Shown here: positions 49,071 to 60,519 of the stretch, one piece after another
Layout of the letters: each line of letters opens with the position of its first letter
How positions within the stretch are numbered: position 1 is the first letter of the stretch
Source of the DNA: Nomia melanderi
Taxonomy: Eukaryota > Arthropoda > Insecta > Hymenoptera > Halictidae
Length of the DNA stretch: 64,000 nucleotides
Reading direction: 5' to 3'
NCBI RefSeq assembly: GCF_051020985.1
Contig: NC_134999.1
Location: forward strand, 6,324,001 to 6,388,000
Notes under the pieces: model-generated
Database searches by the model: none
Seen by the model: the letters and a program-made list of their open reading frames with translations, nothing else
What the model was told of the DNA's origin: nothing
Translations under genes and position numbers: made by a program

Positions 49071-50177
49071 CATCCCATCGGTCAGCCGGATGTAGCCTTG
49101 GTCCCTATGAGACCCCTCCCTGGTGTCCAATCACCGCTAAGTCAAATGGCTACACCCGACATTCCTGGCTACTCTGCCCGACGCAATCCAAGATTCCACT
49201 TTGAAAACCTGATTTCTATAGTCTAAAGTCAATTTCGACCAAAAGTATTCCGTCCTTCCCATCGGTCAGCCGGATGTAGCCTTGGTCCCTATCAGACCTC
49301 GACCTGGTGTCCAATCACTGCTAAGTCAAATGGCTACCCCCGACCTTCCTGGCAATTCTGCCCGGCGGAATCCAAGTTTTATACTTTGGAAACCTGGACT
49401 GTATTGTCTAAAGTCAATTTCGACCAAATGTAACCCGACCTTCTCATCGGTCAGCCGGATGTAGCCTTGTTCCTATGAGACCTCGTCCTGGAGTCCCATC
49501 ACTGCTAAGTCAAATGACTACCCCCGACCTTCCTGGCAATTCTGCCCGACGGAATCCAAGTTTTGTACTTTGGAAACCTGGACTGTATTGTCTAAAGTCA
49601 ATTTCGACCAAAAGTAACCCGACCTTCCCATCGGTCAGCCGGATGTAGCCTTCGTCCCTATGAGACCTCATCCTGGAGTCCCATCACTGCTAAGTTAAAT
49701 GGCTTCCCTCGATCTTCCTGGCAATTCCGGCCGACGGAATCCAAGTCTTCCACTTTGGAAACCTGGTTTGTATAGTCTAAAGTCAATTTCGACCAAAAGT
49801 ATCCCGAACGTCCCATCGGTCAGCCGGATGTAGCCCTGGAACCTATGAGACCTCGTCCTGGAGTCCCAACACTGCTAAGTCAAGTGACTACCCCCGACCT
49901 TCCTGCAATTCTGCCCGACGGAATCCAAGTTTTGTACTTTGGAAACCTGGACTGTATAGTCTAAAGTCAATTTCGACCAAATATATCCCGACCTTCCCAT
50001 CGGTCAGCCGGATGTAGCCTTGTTCCCTATGAGATCTCGTCCTGGAGTACCATCACTGCTAAGTCAAATGGCTACCCCCGACCTTCCTGGCAATTCTGCC
50101 CGACGGAATACAAGTTTTCCACTTTGGAAACCTGGATTGAATAGTCTAAGGTCAATTTCGACCAAACGTATCCCGAC
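49071..50177 (+). repeat. Tandem duplication of 1,107 bp, copy 2
   Basis: Both odd deletions of copy 1 (TTGTTCCTATGAG and CTTCCTGCAATTC) are present at the same relative places. Differences include TATCAGACC against TATGAGACC and CCCGGCGG against CCCGACGG. Confidence 0.88.
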
Positions 50178-50512
50178 CTTCCCATCGGTCAGCCGGATGT
50201 AGCCTTGGTCCCTATGAGACCTCTCCCTGGTGTCCAATCACTTCTAAGTCAAATGGCTTCCCCCGACCTTCCTGGCAATTCTGGCAGACGGAATCCAAGT
50301 TTTCCACTTTGGCAACCTGGTTTGTATAGTCTAAAGTCAATTTCGACCAAAAGTATTCCGAACTTCACATCGGTCAGCCGGATGTGGCCTTGGAACCTAT
50401 GAGACCTCGTCCTGGTGTACAATCACTGCTAAGTCGAATGGCTTCCCCCGACCTTCCTGGTAAGTCTGGCCGACGGAATCCAAGTTTTCCACTTTGGCAA
50501 CCTGGTTTGTAT

Positions 50513-50857
50513 TGTCTAAAGTCAATTTCGACCAAAAGTATCCAGACCTTCCCATCGGTCAGCCGGATGTAGCCTTGGTCCCTATGAGACCTCGTCCCGG
50601 AGTCTCATCACAGCTAAGTGAAATGGCTCCCCCGACCTTCCTCGCAATTCCGGCCGACGGAATCCAAGTTTTCCACTTTGAAAACCTGGTTTGTATAGTC
50701 TAAAGTCAATTTCGACCATAAGAATCCCGACCCTCCCATCGGTCAGCCGGATGTAGCCTTGGTCCCTATGAGACCTCTCCCTGGTGTCCAATCACTGCTA
50801 AGTCGAATGGCTTCCCCCGACCTTCCTGGTAAGTCTGGCCGACCGAATCCAAGTTTT
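50513..50857 (+). repeat. Short-range duplication, about 345 bp, first copy
   Basis: This matches 51068-51412 at a distance of three monomers (555 bp). It is marked by GGAGTCTCATC, AAGTGAAATGG, CCATAAGAATCCCG and CCTGGTAAGTCTGGCC. Confidence 0.85.
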
Positions 50858-51067
50858 CCACTTTGGAAACCGGGATTGCATAGTATAAAGTCAATTTAGA
50901 CCAAAAGTATCCCGTCCTTCCCATCCGTCAGCCGGATGTAGCCTTCGTCCCTATGAGACATCGTCCTGGAGTCCCATCACTGCTAAGTCAGATGGCTACC
51001 CCCGTCCTTCCTGCCAATTCTGCCCCGACGGAATGCAAGGTTTGCACTTTGGAAACCTGGATTGTAT

Positions 51068-51412
51068 AGTCTAAAGTCAATTTCGACCAAAAGTATCCCG
51101 ACCTTCCCATCGGTCAGCCGGATGTAGCCTTGGTCCCTATGAGACCTCGTCCCGGAGTCTCATCACAGCTAAGTGAAATGGCTCCCCCGACCTTCCTCGC
51201 AATTCCGGCCGACGGAATCCCAGTTTTCCACTTTGAAAACCTGGTTTGTATAGTCTAAAGTCAATTTCGACCATAAGAATCCCGACCCTCCCATCGGTCA
51301 GCCGGATGTAGCCTTGGTCCCTATGAGACCTCTCCCTGGTGTCCAATCACTGCTAAGTCGAATGGCTTCCCCCGACCTTCCTGGTAAGTCTGGCCGACGG
51401 AATCCAAGTTTT
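51068..51412 (+). repeat. Short-range duplication, about 345 bp, second copy
   Basis: This is the partner of 50513-50857. It differs at AATCCCAG against AATCCAAG and GGCCGACGG against GGCCGACCG. Confidence 0.85.
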
Positions 51413-54400
51413 CCACTTTGAAAACCTGGTTTGTATAGTCTAAAGTCATTTTCGACCAAAAGTATCCCGACCTTCCCATCGGTCAGCCGGATGCAGCCTT
51501 GGAACCTATGAGACCTCTCCCTGGTGTCCAATCAATGCTAAGTCAAATGACTACCCCCGACCTTCATGGCAATTCTGCCCGCCGGAATCCAAGTTTTCCA
51601 CTTTGGAAACCTGGATTGTATAGACTAATGTCAATTTCGACGAAAAGTATACCGACCTTCCCATCGGTCAGCCGGATGTAGCCTTCGTCCCTATGAGACA
51701 TCGTCGTGGAGTCCCATCTCTGCTAAGTCAAATGGCTACCCTCGACCTTCCTGGCAATTCTGCCCGACGGAATCCAAGTTATGCACTTTGGAAACCTGGA
51801 TTGTATAGTCTAAAGTCAATTTCCACCAGAAGTATCCCGAACTTCCCATCGGTCAGCTGGATGTAGCCTTGGTCCCTATGAGACCTCGTCCTGGAGTCCC
51901 ATCACTGCTAAGTCAAATGACTACCCCCGTCCTTCCTGGCAACTCTGCCCGACGGAATCCAAGTTTTGCACTTTGGAAACCTGGATTGTATAGTGTAAAG
52001 TCAATTTCGACCAAAAGTATCCCGAACTTCCCACTGGTCAGTCGGACGTAGCCTTGGAACCTATGAGACCTCGTCCTGGAGTCCCATCACTGCTAAGTCA
52101 AATGGCTCCCCCGACCTTCCTGGCAATTCCGGCCGACGGAATCCAAGTTTTCCACTTTGGAAACCTGGTTTGTATAGTCTAAAGCCAATTTCGACCAAAA
52201 GTATCCCGACCTTCCCATCGGTCAGCCGGATGTAGCCTTGGTCCCTATGAGAACTCGTCCTGGAGTCCCATCACAGCTATGTCAAGTGGCTCCCCCGAGC
52301 TTCCTCGCAATTCCGGCCGACGGAATCCAAGTTTTCCACTTTGAAAACCTGGTTTGTACAGTCTAAAGTCATTTTCGACCAAAAGTATCCAGACCTGCCC
52401 ATCGGTCAGTCGGATGTAGCCTTGGACCGTATGAGACCCCGCCCTGGTGTCCAATCACTGCTAAGTCAAATGGCTTCCCCCGACCTTCCTGGCAATTTTG
52501 CCCGACGGAAACCAAGTTTTGCACTTTGGAAACCTGGATTGTATAGTCTAAAGTGAATTTCGACCAAATGTATCCCGACCTTCCCATCGGTCAGCAGGAT
52601 GTAGCCTTGGTCCCTATGAGACCTCGTCCTGGAGTCCCATCACAGCTAAGTCAAATTGCTGCCCCGACCTTCCCGGCAATACCGGCCGACGGAATCCAAG
52701 TTTTCCACTTTGGAAACCTGGTTTGTATAGTCTAAAGTCAATTTCGACCAAAAGTATCCCGACCCTCCCACCGATCAGCCGGATATAGCTTTGGTGCCTA
52801 TGAGACCTCGCCTTGGTGTCCAATCACTGGTAAGTCGAATGGCTTCCCCCGACCTTCCTGGCAATTCAGGCCGACGGAATACAAGTTGTCCACTTTGAAA
52901 ACCTGGTTTGTATAGTCTAAATTCAATTTCGACCAAAAGAATCCCGACCATCCCATCGGTCAGCCGGATGTAGCCTTGGTCCCTATGAGACCTCTCCCTG
53001 GTGTCCAATCACCGCTAAGTCTAATGGCTTCCCCCGACCTTCCCGACAATTTTGGCCGACGGAATCCAAGTTTTCCACTTTGGCAACCTGGTTTGTATAG
53101 TCTAAAGTCATTTTCGACCAAAAGTATCCAGACCTTCCCATCGGTCAGCCGGATGTAGCCTTGGTCCCTATGAGATCTCGTCCTGGAGTCCCATCTCTGC
53201 TAAGTCATATGGCTACCCCCGACCTTCCTGCCAATTCTGCCCGACGGAGCCCAAGTTTTCTACTTAGGAAACCTGGTTTGTATAGTCTAAAGTCAATTTC
53301 GACCAAAAGTATCCCGACCTTCCCATCGGTCAGCCGGATGTAGCCTTGGACCCTATGAGTCCTCGCCCTGGTGTCCAATCACTGCTAAGTCAAATGGCTA
53401 GCCCAGACCTTCCTGGCAATTCTGGCCGACGGAATCCAAGTTTTCCACTTTGGAAACCTGGATTGTTTAGTCTAAAGAGAATTTCGACCAAAAGTGTCCC
53501 GAACTTCCCATCGGTCAGCCGGATGTAGCCTTGGAACCTATGAGACCTCGTCCTGGAGTTCCATCACTGCTAAGTCAAATGACTACCCCCGAACTTCCTG
53601 GCAATTCTGCCCGACGGAATCCAAGTTTTGCACTTTGTAAACCTGGATTGTATAGTCTAAAGTCAATTTCGACCAAATGTATCCCGACCTTCCCATCGGT
53701 CAGCAGGATGTAGCCTTGGTCCTTATGAGACCTCGTCCTGGAGTCCCATCACAGGTAAGTCAAATGGCTACCCCGACCTTCCTGGCAATTCTGCCCGACG
53801 GAATCCAAGTTTTGAACTTTGGAAACCTGGTTTGTATAGTCTAAAGTCATTTTCGATCAAAAGTATCCAGGCCTTCCCATCGGTCAGCCGGATGTAACCT
53901 TGGTCCCTATGAGATCTCTCCCTGGTGTCCAATCACTTCTAAGTCAAATGGCTACCCCGACCTTCCTGGCAATACCGGCCGACGGAATCCAAGTTTTCTA
54001 CTTTGGAAACCTGGTTTGTATAGTCTAAAGTCAATTTCGACCAAAAGTATCCCGACCTGCCCATCGGTCAGTCGGATGTAGCCTTGGTCCTTATGAGACC
54101 TCGTCCTGGAGTCCCATCACAGGTAAGTCAAATGGCTACCTCCGACCTTCCTAGCAATTCTGCCCGACAGAGTCCAAGTTTTCCACTTGGGAAACCTGGT
54201 TTGTATAGTCTAAAGTCAATTTCGACCAAAAGTATCCCGACCTTCCCATCAGTCAGCCGGATATAGCCTTGGCCCCATGAGACCTCGTCCTGGAGACCCA
54301 TCACTGCTAAGTCAAATGGCTTCACCCGACCTTCCTGGCAATTCCGGTCGACGGAATCCAAGTTTTCCACTTTGGAAACCTGGTTTGTATGGTCTAAAGT

Positions 54401-56117
54401 CAATTTCGACCAAAAGTATCCCGAACTTCCCATTGGTCAGTCGGATGTAGCATTGGAACCTATGAGACCTCGTCCTGGTGTCCCATCACTGCTAAGTCAA
54501 ATGACTACCCCAGACCTTCCTGGCAATTCTGCCCGACGGAATCCAAGTTTTTCGCTTTGGAAACCTGGTTTGTATAGTCTAAAGTCAATTTCGATCAAAA
54601 GTATACCGACCTTCCCATCGGTCAGCCGGATGTAGCCTTCGTCCCTATGACACATCGTCATGGAGCCCAAACACTACTAAGTCAAATGGCTACCCCCGAC
54701 CTACCAGGCAATCCTGCCGACGGAATCCAAGTTTTGCACTTTGGAAACCTGGATTGTATAGTCTAAAGTCAATTTCGACCAATAGTATCCCGACCTTCCC
54801 ATCGGTCAGCCGGATGTAGCCTTGGTCCCTGTGAGACCTCTCCCTGGTGTCCAATCACTGCTAAGTCAAATGACTACCCCCGACCTTCATGGCAATTCTG
54901 CCCGACGGAATCCAAGTTTTGCACTTTGGAAACCTGGATTGTATTGTCTAAAGTCAATTTCGACCAAAATTATCCCGACCTTCCCATCGATCAGCCGGAT
55001 GTAGCCTTGGAACCTATGAGACCTCGTCCAGGAGTCCCATCACTGCTAAGTCAGATTAGTACCCCCTACCTTCCTGGCAATTCTGCCCCGACGGAATGCA
55101 AGTTTTGCACTTTGGAAGCCCGTATTGTATAGTCTAATGTCAATTTCGACCAAAAGTATCCCGAACTTCTCATCGGTCAGCCGGATGTAGCATTGGTCGC
55201 TATTAGATCTCGTCCTGGAGTCCCATCACTGCTATGTCAAATGACTACCCCCGACCTTCATGGCAATTCTGCCCGACGGAATCCGAGTTTTCCACTTTGG
55301 AAACCTGGATTGTATAGTCTAAGGTCAATTTCGACCAAAAGTATCCCGACCCTCCCATCGGTCAGCCGGATGTAGCCTTGGTCCCTATGAGACCTCTCCC
55401 TGGTGTCCAATCGCCGCTACGTCAAATGGCTTCCCCCGACCTTCCTGGCAATTTTTGCCGACGGAATCCAAGTTTTCCACTTTAGCAACCTGGTTTGTAT
55501 AGTCTAAAGTCACTTTCGACCGAAAGTATCACGACCTTCCCATCGGTCAGCCGGATGTAGCCTTGGAACCTATGAGACCTCTTCCTGGAGTACCATCACT
55601 GCTAAGTCAAGTGACTACCCCCGACCGTCCTGGCAATTCTGCCGAACGGAGTCCAAGATTTGCACTTTGGAAACCTGGACTGTATAGTCTAAAGTCAATT
55701 TCGACCCACAGTATCCCGACCTTCACATCGGTCAGCCGGATGTAGTCTTGGTCCTTATGAGTCATCGTCCTGGAGTCCCATCACTGCTAAGTCAAATGGC
55801 TACCCCCGACATTCCTGGCAATTCTGCCCGACGGAATCCAAGTTTTGCACTTTGGAAACCTGGATTGTATAGTCCAAAGTCAATTTCGACCAAAAGTGTC
55901 CCAAACTTCCCATGGGTCAGCCGGATGTAGCCTTCGTCCCTATGAGACATCGTCGTGGATTCCCATCACTGCTAAGTCAAATGGCTACCCCCGACCTTCC
56001 TGGCAATTCTGCCCGACGGAATCCAAATTTTGCACTTTGGAAACCTGGATTGTATAGTCTAAAGTCAATTTCCACCAAAAGTATCCCGACCTTCCCATCG
56101 GTCAGCCAGATGTAGCC

Positions 56118-56672
56118 TTGGAACCTATGAGACCTCGTCCTGGAGTCCCATCACTGCTAAGTCAAATGATTACCCCCGACCTTCCTGGCAATTCTGCCAT
56201 GACGGAATGCAAGTTTTGCACTTTGGAAACCTGGATTGTATAGTCGAATGTCAATTTCGACCAAAAGAATCCCGACCTTCCCATCGGTCAGGCGGATGTA
56301 GCTTTGGTCCCTATGAGACCTCGTCCTGGAGTCTCATCACAGCTAAGTCAAATGACTCCCCCGACCTTCCTGGCAATTCCGGCCGACGGAATCCAAGTTT
56401 TCCACTTTGGCAACCTGGTTTGTATAGTCTAAAGTTAATTTCGGCCAAAAGTATCCCGACCTTCCCATCGGTCAGCCGGATGTAGCCTTCGTCCCTATGA
56501 GACATGGTCCTGGAGTTCCATCACTGCTAAGTCAAATGGCTACCCCCGACCTTCCTGGCAATTCTGCCCGACGGAATCCAAGTTTTGCACTTTGGAAACC
56601 TGGATTGTATAGTCTAAAGTCATTTTCGGCCAAAAGTATCCAGAGCTTCCCATCGGTCAGCCAGATGTAGCC
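56118..56672 (+). repeat. Three-monomer higher-order unit, copy 1 (555 bp)
   Basis: The order of monomers is a 186-bp form with an extra base (GCCATGACGGAATGC), a 184-bp form (GACTCCCCCGACC, CAGGCGG, GTCTCATCACAGC), and a form with TTTTCGGCCAAAAG and CCAGAGCTTCCC. The +1 and -1 lengths cancel, so the triplet is 555 bp. Confidence 0.85.
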
Positions 56673-57565
56673 TTGGAACCTATGAGACCTCGTCCTGGAG
56701 TCCCATCACTGCTAAGTCAAATGACTACCCCCGACCTTCCTGGCAATTCTGCCCTGACGGAATGCAAGTTTTGCACTTTGGAAAACCTGGATTGTATAGT
56801 CGAATGTCAATTTCGACCAAAAGAATCCCGACCTTCCCATCGGTCAGGCGGATGTAGCCTTGGTCCCTATGAGACCTCGTCCTGGAGTCTCATCACAGCT
56901 AAGTCAAATGACTCCCCCGACCTTCCTGGCAATTCCGGCCGACGGAATCCAAGTTTTCCACTTTGGCAACCTGGTTTGTATAGTCTAAAGTCAATTTCGG
57001 CCAAAAGTATGCCGACCTTCTCATCGGTCAGCCGGATGTAGCCTTCGTCCCTATGAGACATGGTCCTGGAGTCCCATCACTGCTAAGTCAAATGGCTACC
57101 CCCGACCTTCCTGGCAATTCTGCCCGACGGAATCCAAGTTTTGCACTTTGGAAACCTGGATTGTATAGTCTAAAGTCATTTTCGGCCAAAAGTATCCAGA
57201 GCTTCCCATCGGTCAGCCAGATGTAGCCTTGGTCCCTATGAGACCTCGTCCTGGACTCCCATCACAGCTAAGTCAAATGGCTACCCCCGACCTTCCTGGC
57301 AATTCTGCCATGACGGAATGCAAGTTTTGCACTTTGGAAACCTGGATTGTATGGTCGAAAGTCATTTTCGACCAAAAGTATCCCGACCTTCCCATCGGTC
57401 GGCCGGATGTAGCCTTGGAACCTATGAGACCTCGTCCTGGAGTCCCATCACTACTAAGTCAAATGGATACCACCGACCTTCCAGGCAGCTCTGCCCGACG
57501 GAATCCAAGTTTTCCACTTTGGAAACCTGGATTGTATAGTCTAACGTCAATTTCGACCAAAAGTA
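56520..57565 (+). repeat. Segment R, copy 1 (about 1,046 bp)
   Basis: This matches 58741-59785 (offset 2,220 bp) and 62441-63486. Besides the triplet it carries GGACTCCCATCAC, GTATGGTCGAAAG, GGTCGGCCGG, ATGGATACCACCG and CCAGGCAGCTCTGCC. Confidence 0.85.
56673..57228 (+). repeat. Three-monomer higher-order unit, copy 2 (556 bp)
   Basis: It follows copy 1 directly. It reads GCCCTGACGG where copy 1 has GCCATGACGG, and has one extra A (GGAAAACCTGG near 56780). Related triplets lie at about 58895-59448 and 62595-63148. Confidence 0.85.
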
Positions 57566-58255
57566 TCTCGAACTTCCCATCGGTCAGCCGGATGTAGCCT
57601 TGGAGCCTATGAGACCTCTCCCTGGTGTCCAATCACTGCTAAGTCGAATGGCTACCCCCGACCTTCCTGGTAATTCTGCCCGACGGAGCCCAAGCTTTCT
57701 ACTTAGGAAACCTGGTTTGTATAGTCTAAAGTCAATTTCGACCAAAAGTTTCCCGAACTTCCCACGGGTCAGCCGGATGTAGGCTTCGTCCCTATGAGAC
57801 ATCCTCGTGGAGTCCCATCACTGCTAAGTCAAATGGCTACCCCCGACCTTCCTGGCAATTCTGCCCGACGGAATCCAAGTTTTGCACTTTGGAAACCTGG
57901 ATTGTATAGTCGAAAGTCATTTTCGACCAAAAGTATCCCGACCTTCCCATCGGTCAGCCGGATGTAGCCTTGGTCCCTATGAGACCTCGCCCTGGAATCC
58001 CATCACTGCTAAGTCAAATGGCTACCCCCGACCTTCCTGGCCATTCTGCCCAACGGAATCGAAGTTTTGCACTTTGGAAACCTGGATTGTATAGTCTAAA
58101 GTCAATTTCGACCAAAAGAATCCCGACCTTCCCATCGGTAAGCCGGATGTAGCCTTGGTCCCTATGAGACCTCGTCCTGGAGTCCCATCACAGCAAAGTC
58201 AAATGACTCCCCCGACCTTCCTGGCAATTCCGGCCGACGGAATCCAAGTTTTCCA

Positions 58256-58670
58256 CTTTGGAAACCTGGATTGTATAGTCTAAAGTCAATTTCGACCAAA
58301 AGTATCCCGACCTTCCCATCGGTTAGCCGGATGTAGCCTTCGTCCCTATGAGACATCGTCCGGGAGTCCCATCACTGCTAAGTCAAATGGCTACCCCCGA
58401 CCTTCCTGGCCATTCTGCCCGACGGAATCCAAGTTTTGCACTTTGGAAACCTGGATTGTATAGTCTAAAGTCAATTTCGACCAAAAGTATCCCGACCTTC
58501 CCATCGGTTAGCCGGATGTAGCCTTCGTCCCTATGAGACATCGTCCGGGAGTCCCATCACTGCTAAGTCAAATGGCTACCCCCGACCTTCCTGGCCATTC
58601 TGCCCGACGGAATCCAAGTTTTGCACTTTGGAAACCTGGATTGTATAGTCTAAAGTCAATTTCGAAAAAA
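58256..58670 (+). repeat. Recent tandem duplication of one monomer
   Basis: Bases 58256-58485 are repeated 185 bp later without a difference that I can see. They include the rare variants GGTTAGCC and CGTCCGGGAG. The copies differ only after TTTCGA (CC against AA). This region coincides with the two monomers that unit 1 has in excess over unit 2. Confidence 0.85.
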
Positions 58671-58740
58671 AGTATCCCGACCTTCCCATCGGTCAGCCGG
58701 ATGTAGCCTTGGTCCCTATTAGACATCGTCCTGGAGTCCC

Positions 58741-59785
58741 ATCACTGCTAAGTCAAATGGCTACCCCCGACCTTCCTGGCAATTCTGCCCGACGGAATCC
58801 AAGTTTTGCACTTTGGAAACCTGGATTGTATAGTCTAAAGTCATTTTCGGCCAAAAGTATCCAGAGCTTCCCATCGGTCAGTCAGATGTAGCCTTGGAAC
58901 CTATGAGACCTCGTCCTGGAGTCCCATCACTGCTAAGTCAAATGACTACCCCCGACCTTCCTGGCAATTCTGCCCTGACGGAATGCAAGTTTTGCACTTT
59001 GGAAACCTGGATTGTATAGTCGAATGTCAATTTCGACCAAAAGAATCCCGACCTTCCCATCGGTCAGGCGGATGTAGCCTTGGTCCCTATGAGACCTCGT
59101 CCTGGAGTCTCATCACAGCTAAGTCAAATGACTCCCCCGACCTTCCTGGCAATTCCGGCCAACGGAATCCAAGTTTTCCACTTTGGCAACCTGGTTTGTA
59201 TAGTCTAAAGTCAATTTCGGCCAAAAGTATCCCGACCTTCCCATCGGTCAGCCGGATGTAGCCTTCGTCCCTATGAGACATGGTCCTGGAGTCCCATCAC
59301 TGCTAAGTCAAATGGCTACCCCCGACATTCCTGGCAATTCTGCCCGACGGAATCCAAGTTTTGCACTTTGGAAACCTGGATTGTATAGTCTAAAGTCATT
59401 TTCGGCCAAAAGTATCCAGAGCTTCCCATCGGTCAGCCAGATGTAGCCTTGGTCCCTATGAGACCTCGTCCTGGACTCCCATCACAGCTAAGTCAAATGG
59501 CTACCCCCGACCTTCCTGGCAATTCTGCCCTGACGGAATGCAAGTTTTGCACTTTGGAAACCTGGATTGTATGGTCGAAAGTCATTTTCGACCAAAAGTA
59601 TCCCGACCTTCCCATCGGTCGGCCGGATGTAGCCTTGGAACCTATGAGACCTCGTCCTGGAGTCCCATCACTACTAAGTCAAATGGATACCACCGACCTT
59701 CCAGGCAGCTCTGCCCGACGGAATCCAAGTTTTCCACTTTGGAAACCTGGATTGTATAGTCTAACGTCAATTTCGACCAAAAGTA
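58741..59785 (+). repeat. Segment R, copy 2
   Basis: Private changes include GTCAGTCAG at 58877 and GGCCAACGG near 59158. It runs directly into segment V at 59788, whereas copy 1 continues into GAACTTCCC and CTTGGAGCC. Confidence 0.85.
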
Positions 59786-60519
59786 TCCCGACCTTCCCAT
59801 CGTTCAGCCGGATGAAGCCTTGGTCCCTATGAGACCTCTCACTGGTGTCCAATCACTTCTAAGTCAAATGGCTTTCCCCGACATTCCTGGCAATTCTGGC
59901 CGCCGGAATACAGGTTTTCCACTTTGTCAACCTGGTTTGTATAGTCTAAAGTCATTTTCGACGAAAAGTATCCAGACATGCCCATCGGTCAGCCGGATGT
60001 AGCCTTGGTCCCTATGAGACCTCGCCCACGTGTCCAATCACTGCTAACTCGAATGGCTTCCCCCGACCTTCCTGGCAATTCCGGCCGACGGAATCCAAGT
60101 TTTCCACTTTGGAAACCTGGTTTGTATAGTCTAATGTCAATTTCGACTAAAAGTATCCCGTCCCACCCATCGGTCAGCCGTATGTATCCTTGGTCCCTAT
60201 GAGACGTCGCCCTGGTGTCCAATCACTGCTAAGTCAAATGGCTACCCCCGACCTTCCTGGCAATTCCGGCCGACGGAATCCAAGTTTTCCACTTTGGAAA
60301 CCTGGTTTGTATAGTCTAAAGTCAATTTCGACTAAAAGTATCCCGTCCCACCCATCGGTCAGCCGTATGTATCCTTGGTCCCTATGAGACCTCGCCCTGG
60401 TGTCCAATCACTGCTAAGTCAAATGACTACCCCCGACCTTCCTGGCAATTCCGGCCGACGGAGTCCAAGTTTTCCACTTTGGGCACCTGGTTTGTATAGT
60501 CTAAAGTCAATTTCGACCA
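59771..60519 (+). repeat. Segment V, copy 2
   Basis: It is related to 33362-34110 and 63656-64000. It contains two successive monomers with CCGTCCCACCCATCGG and GCCGTATGTATCC (near 60150 and 60345), where copy 1 has only one. Confidence 0.85.

Larger units (their letters stand above)
50178..56117 (+). repeat. Mosaic block (about 32 monomers)
   Basis: A two-monomer copy (50513-50857 with 51068-51412, offset 555 bp) lies at the left. Otherwise no segment longer than about two monomers recurs nearby that I can see. The lineage marker CCCCCGTCCTTCCTGGCAAC occurs near 51926. Several monomers have small private changes, such as ATGAGTCCTCGCC near 53356 (also at 32678) and a 184-bp form with GGCTACCCCGACC near 53766 and 53949. 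Confidence 0.72.
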
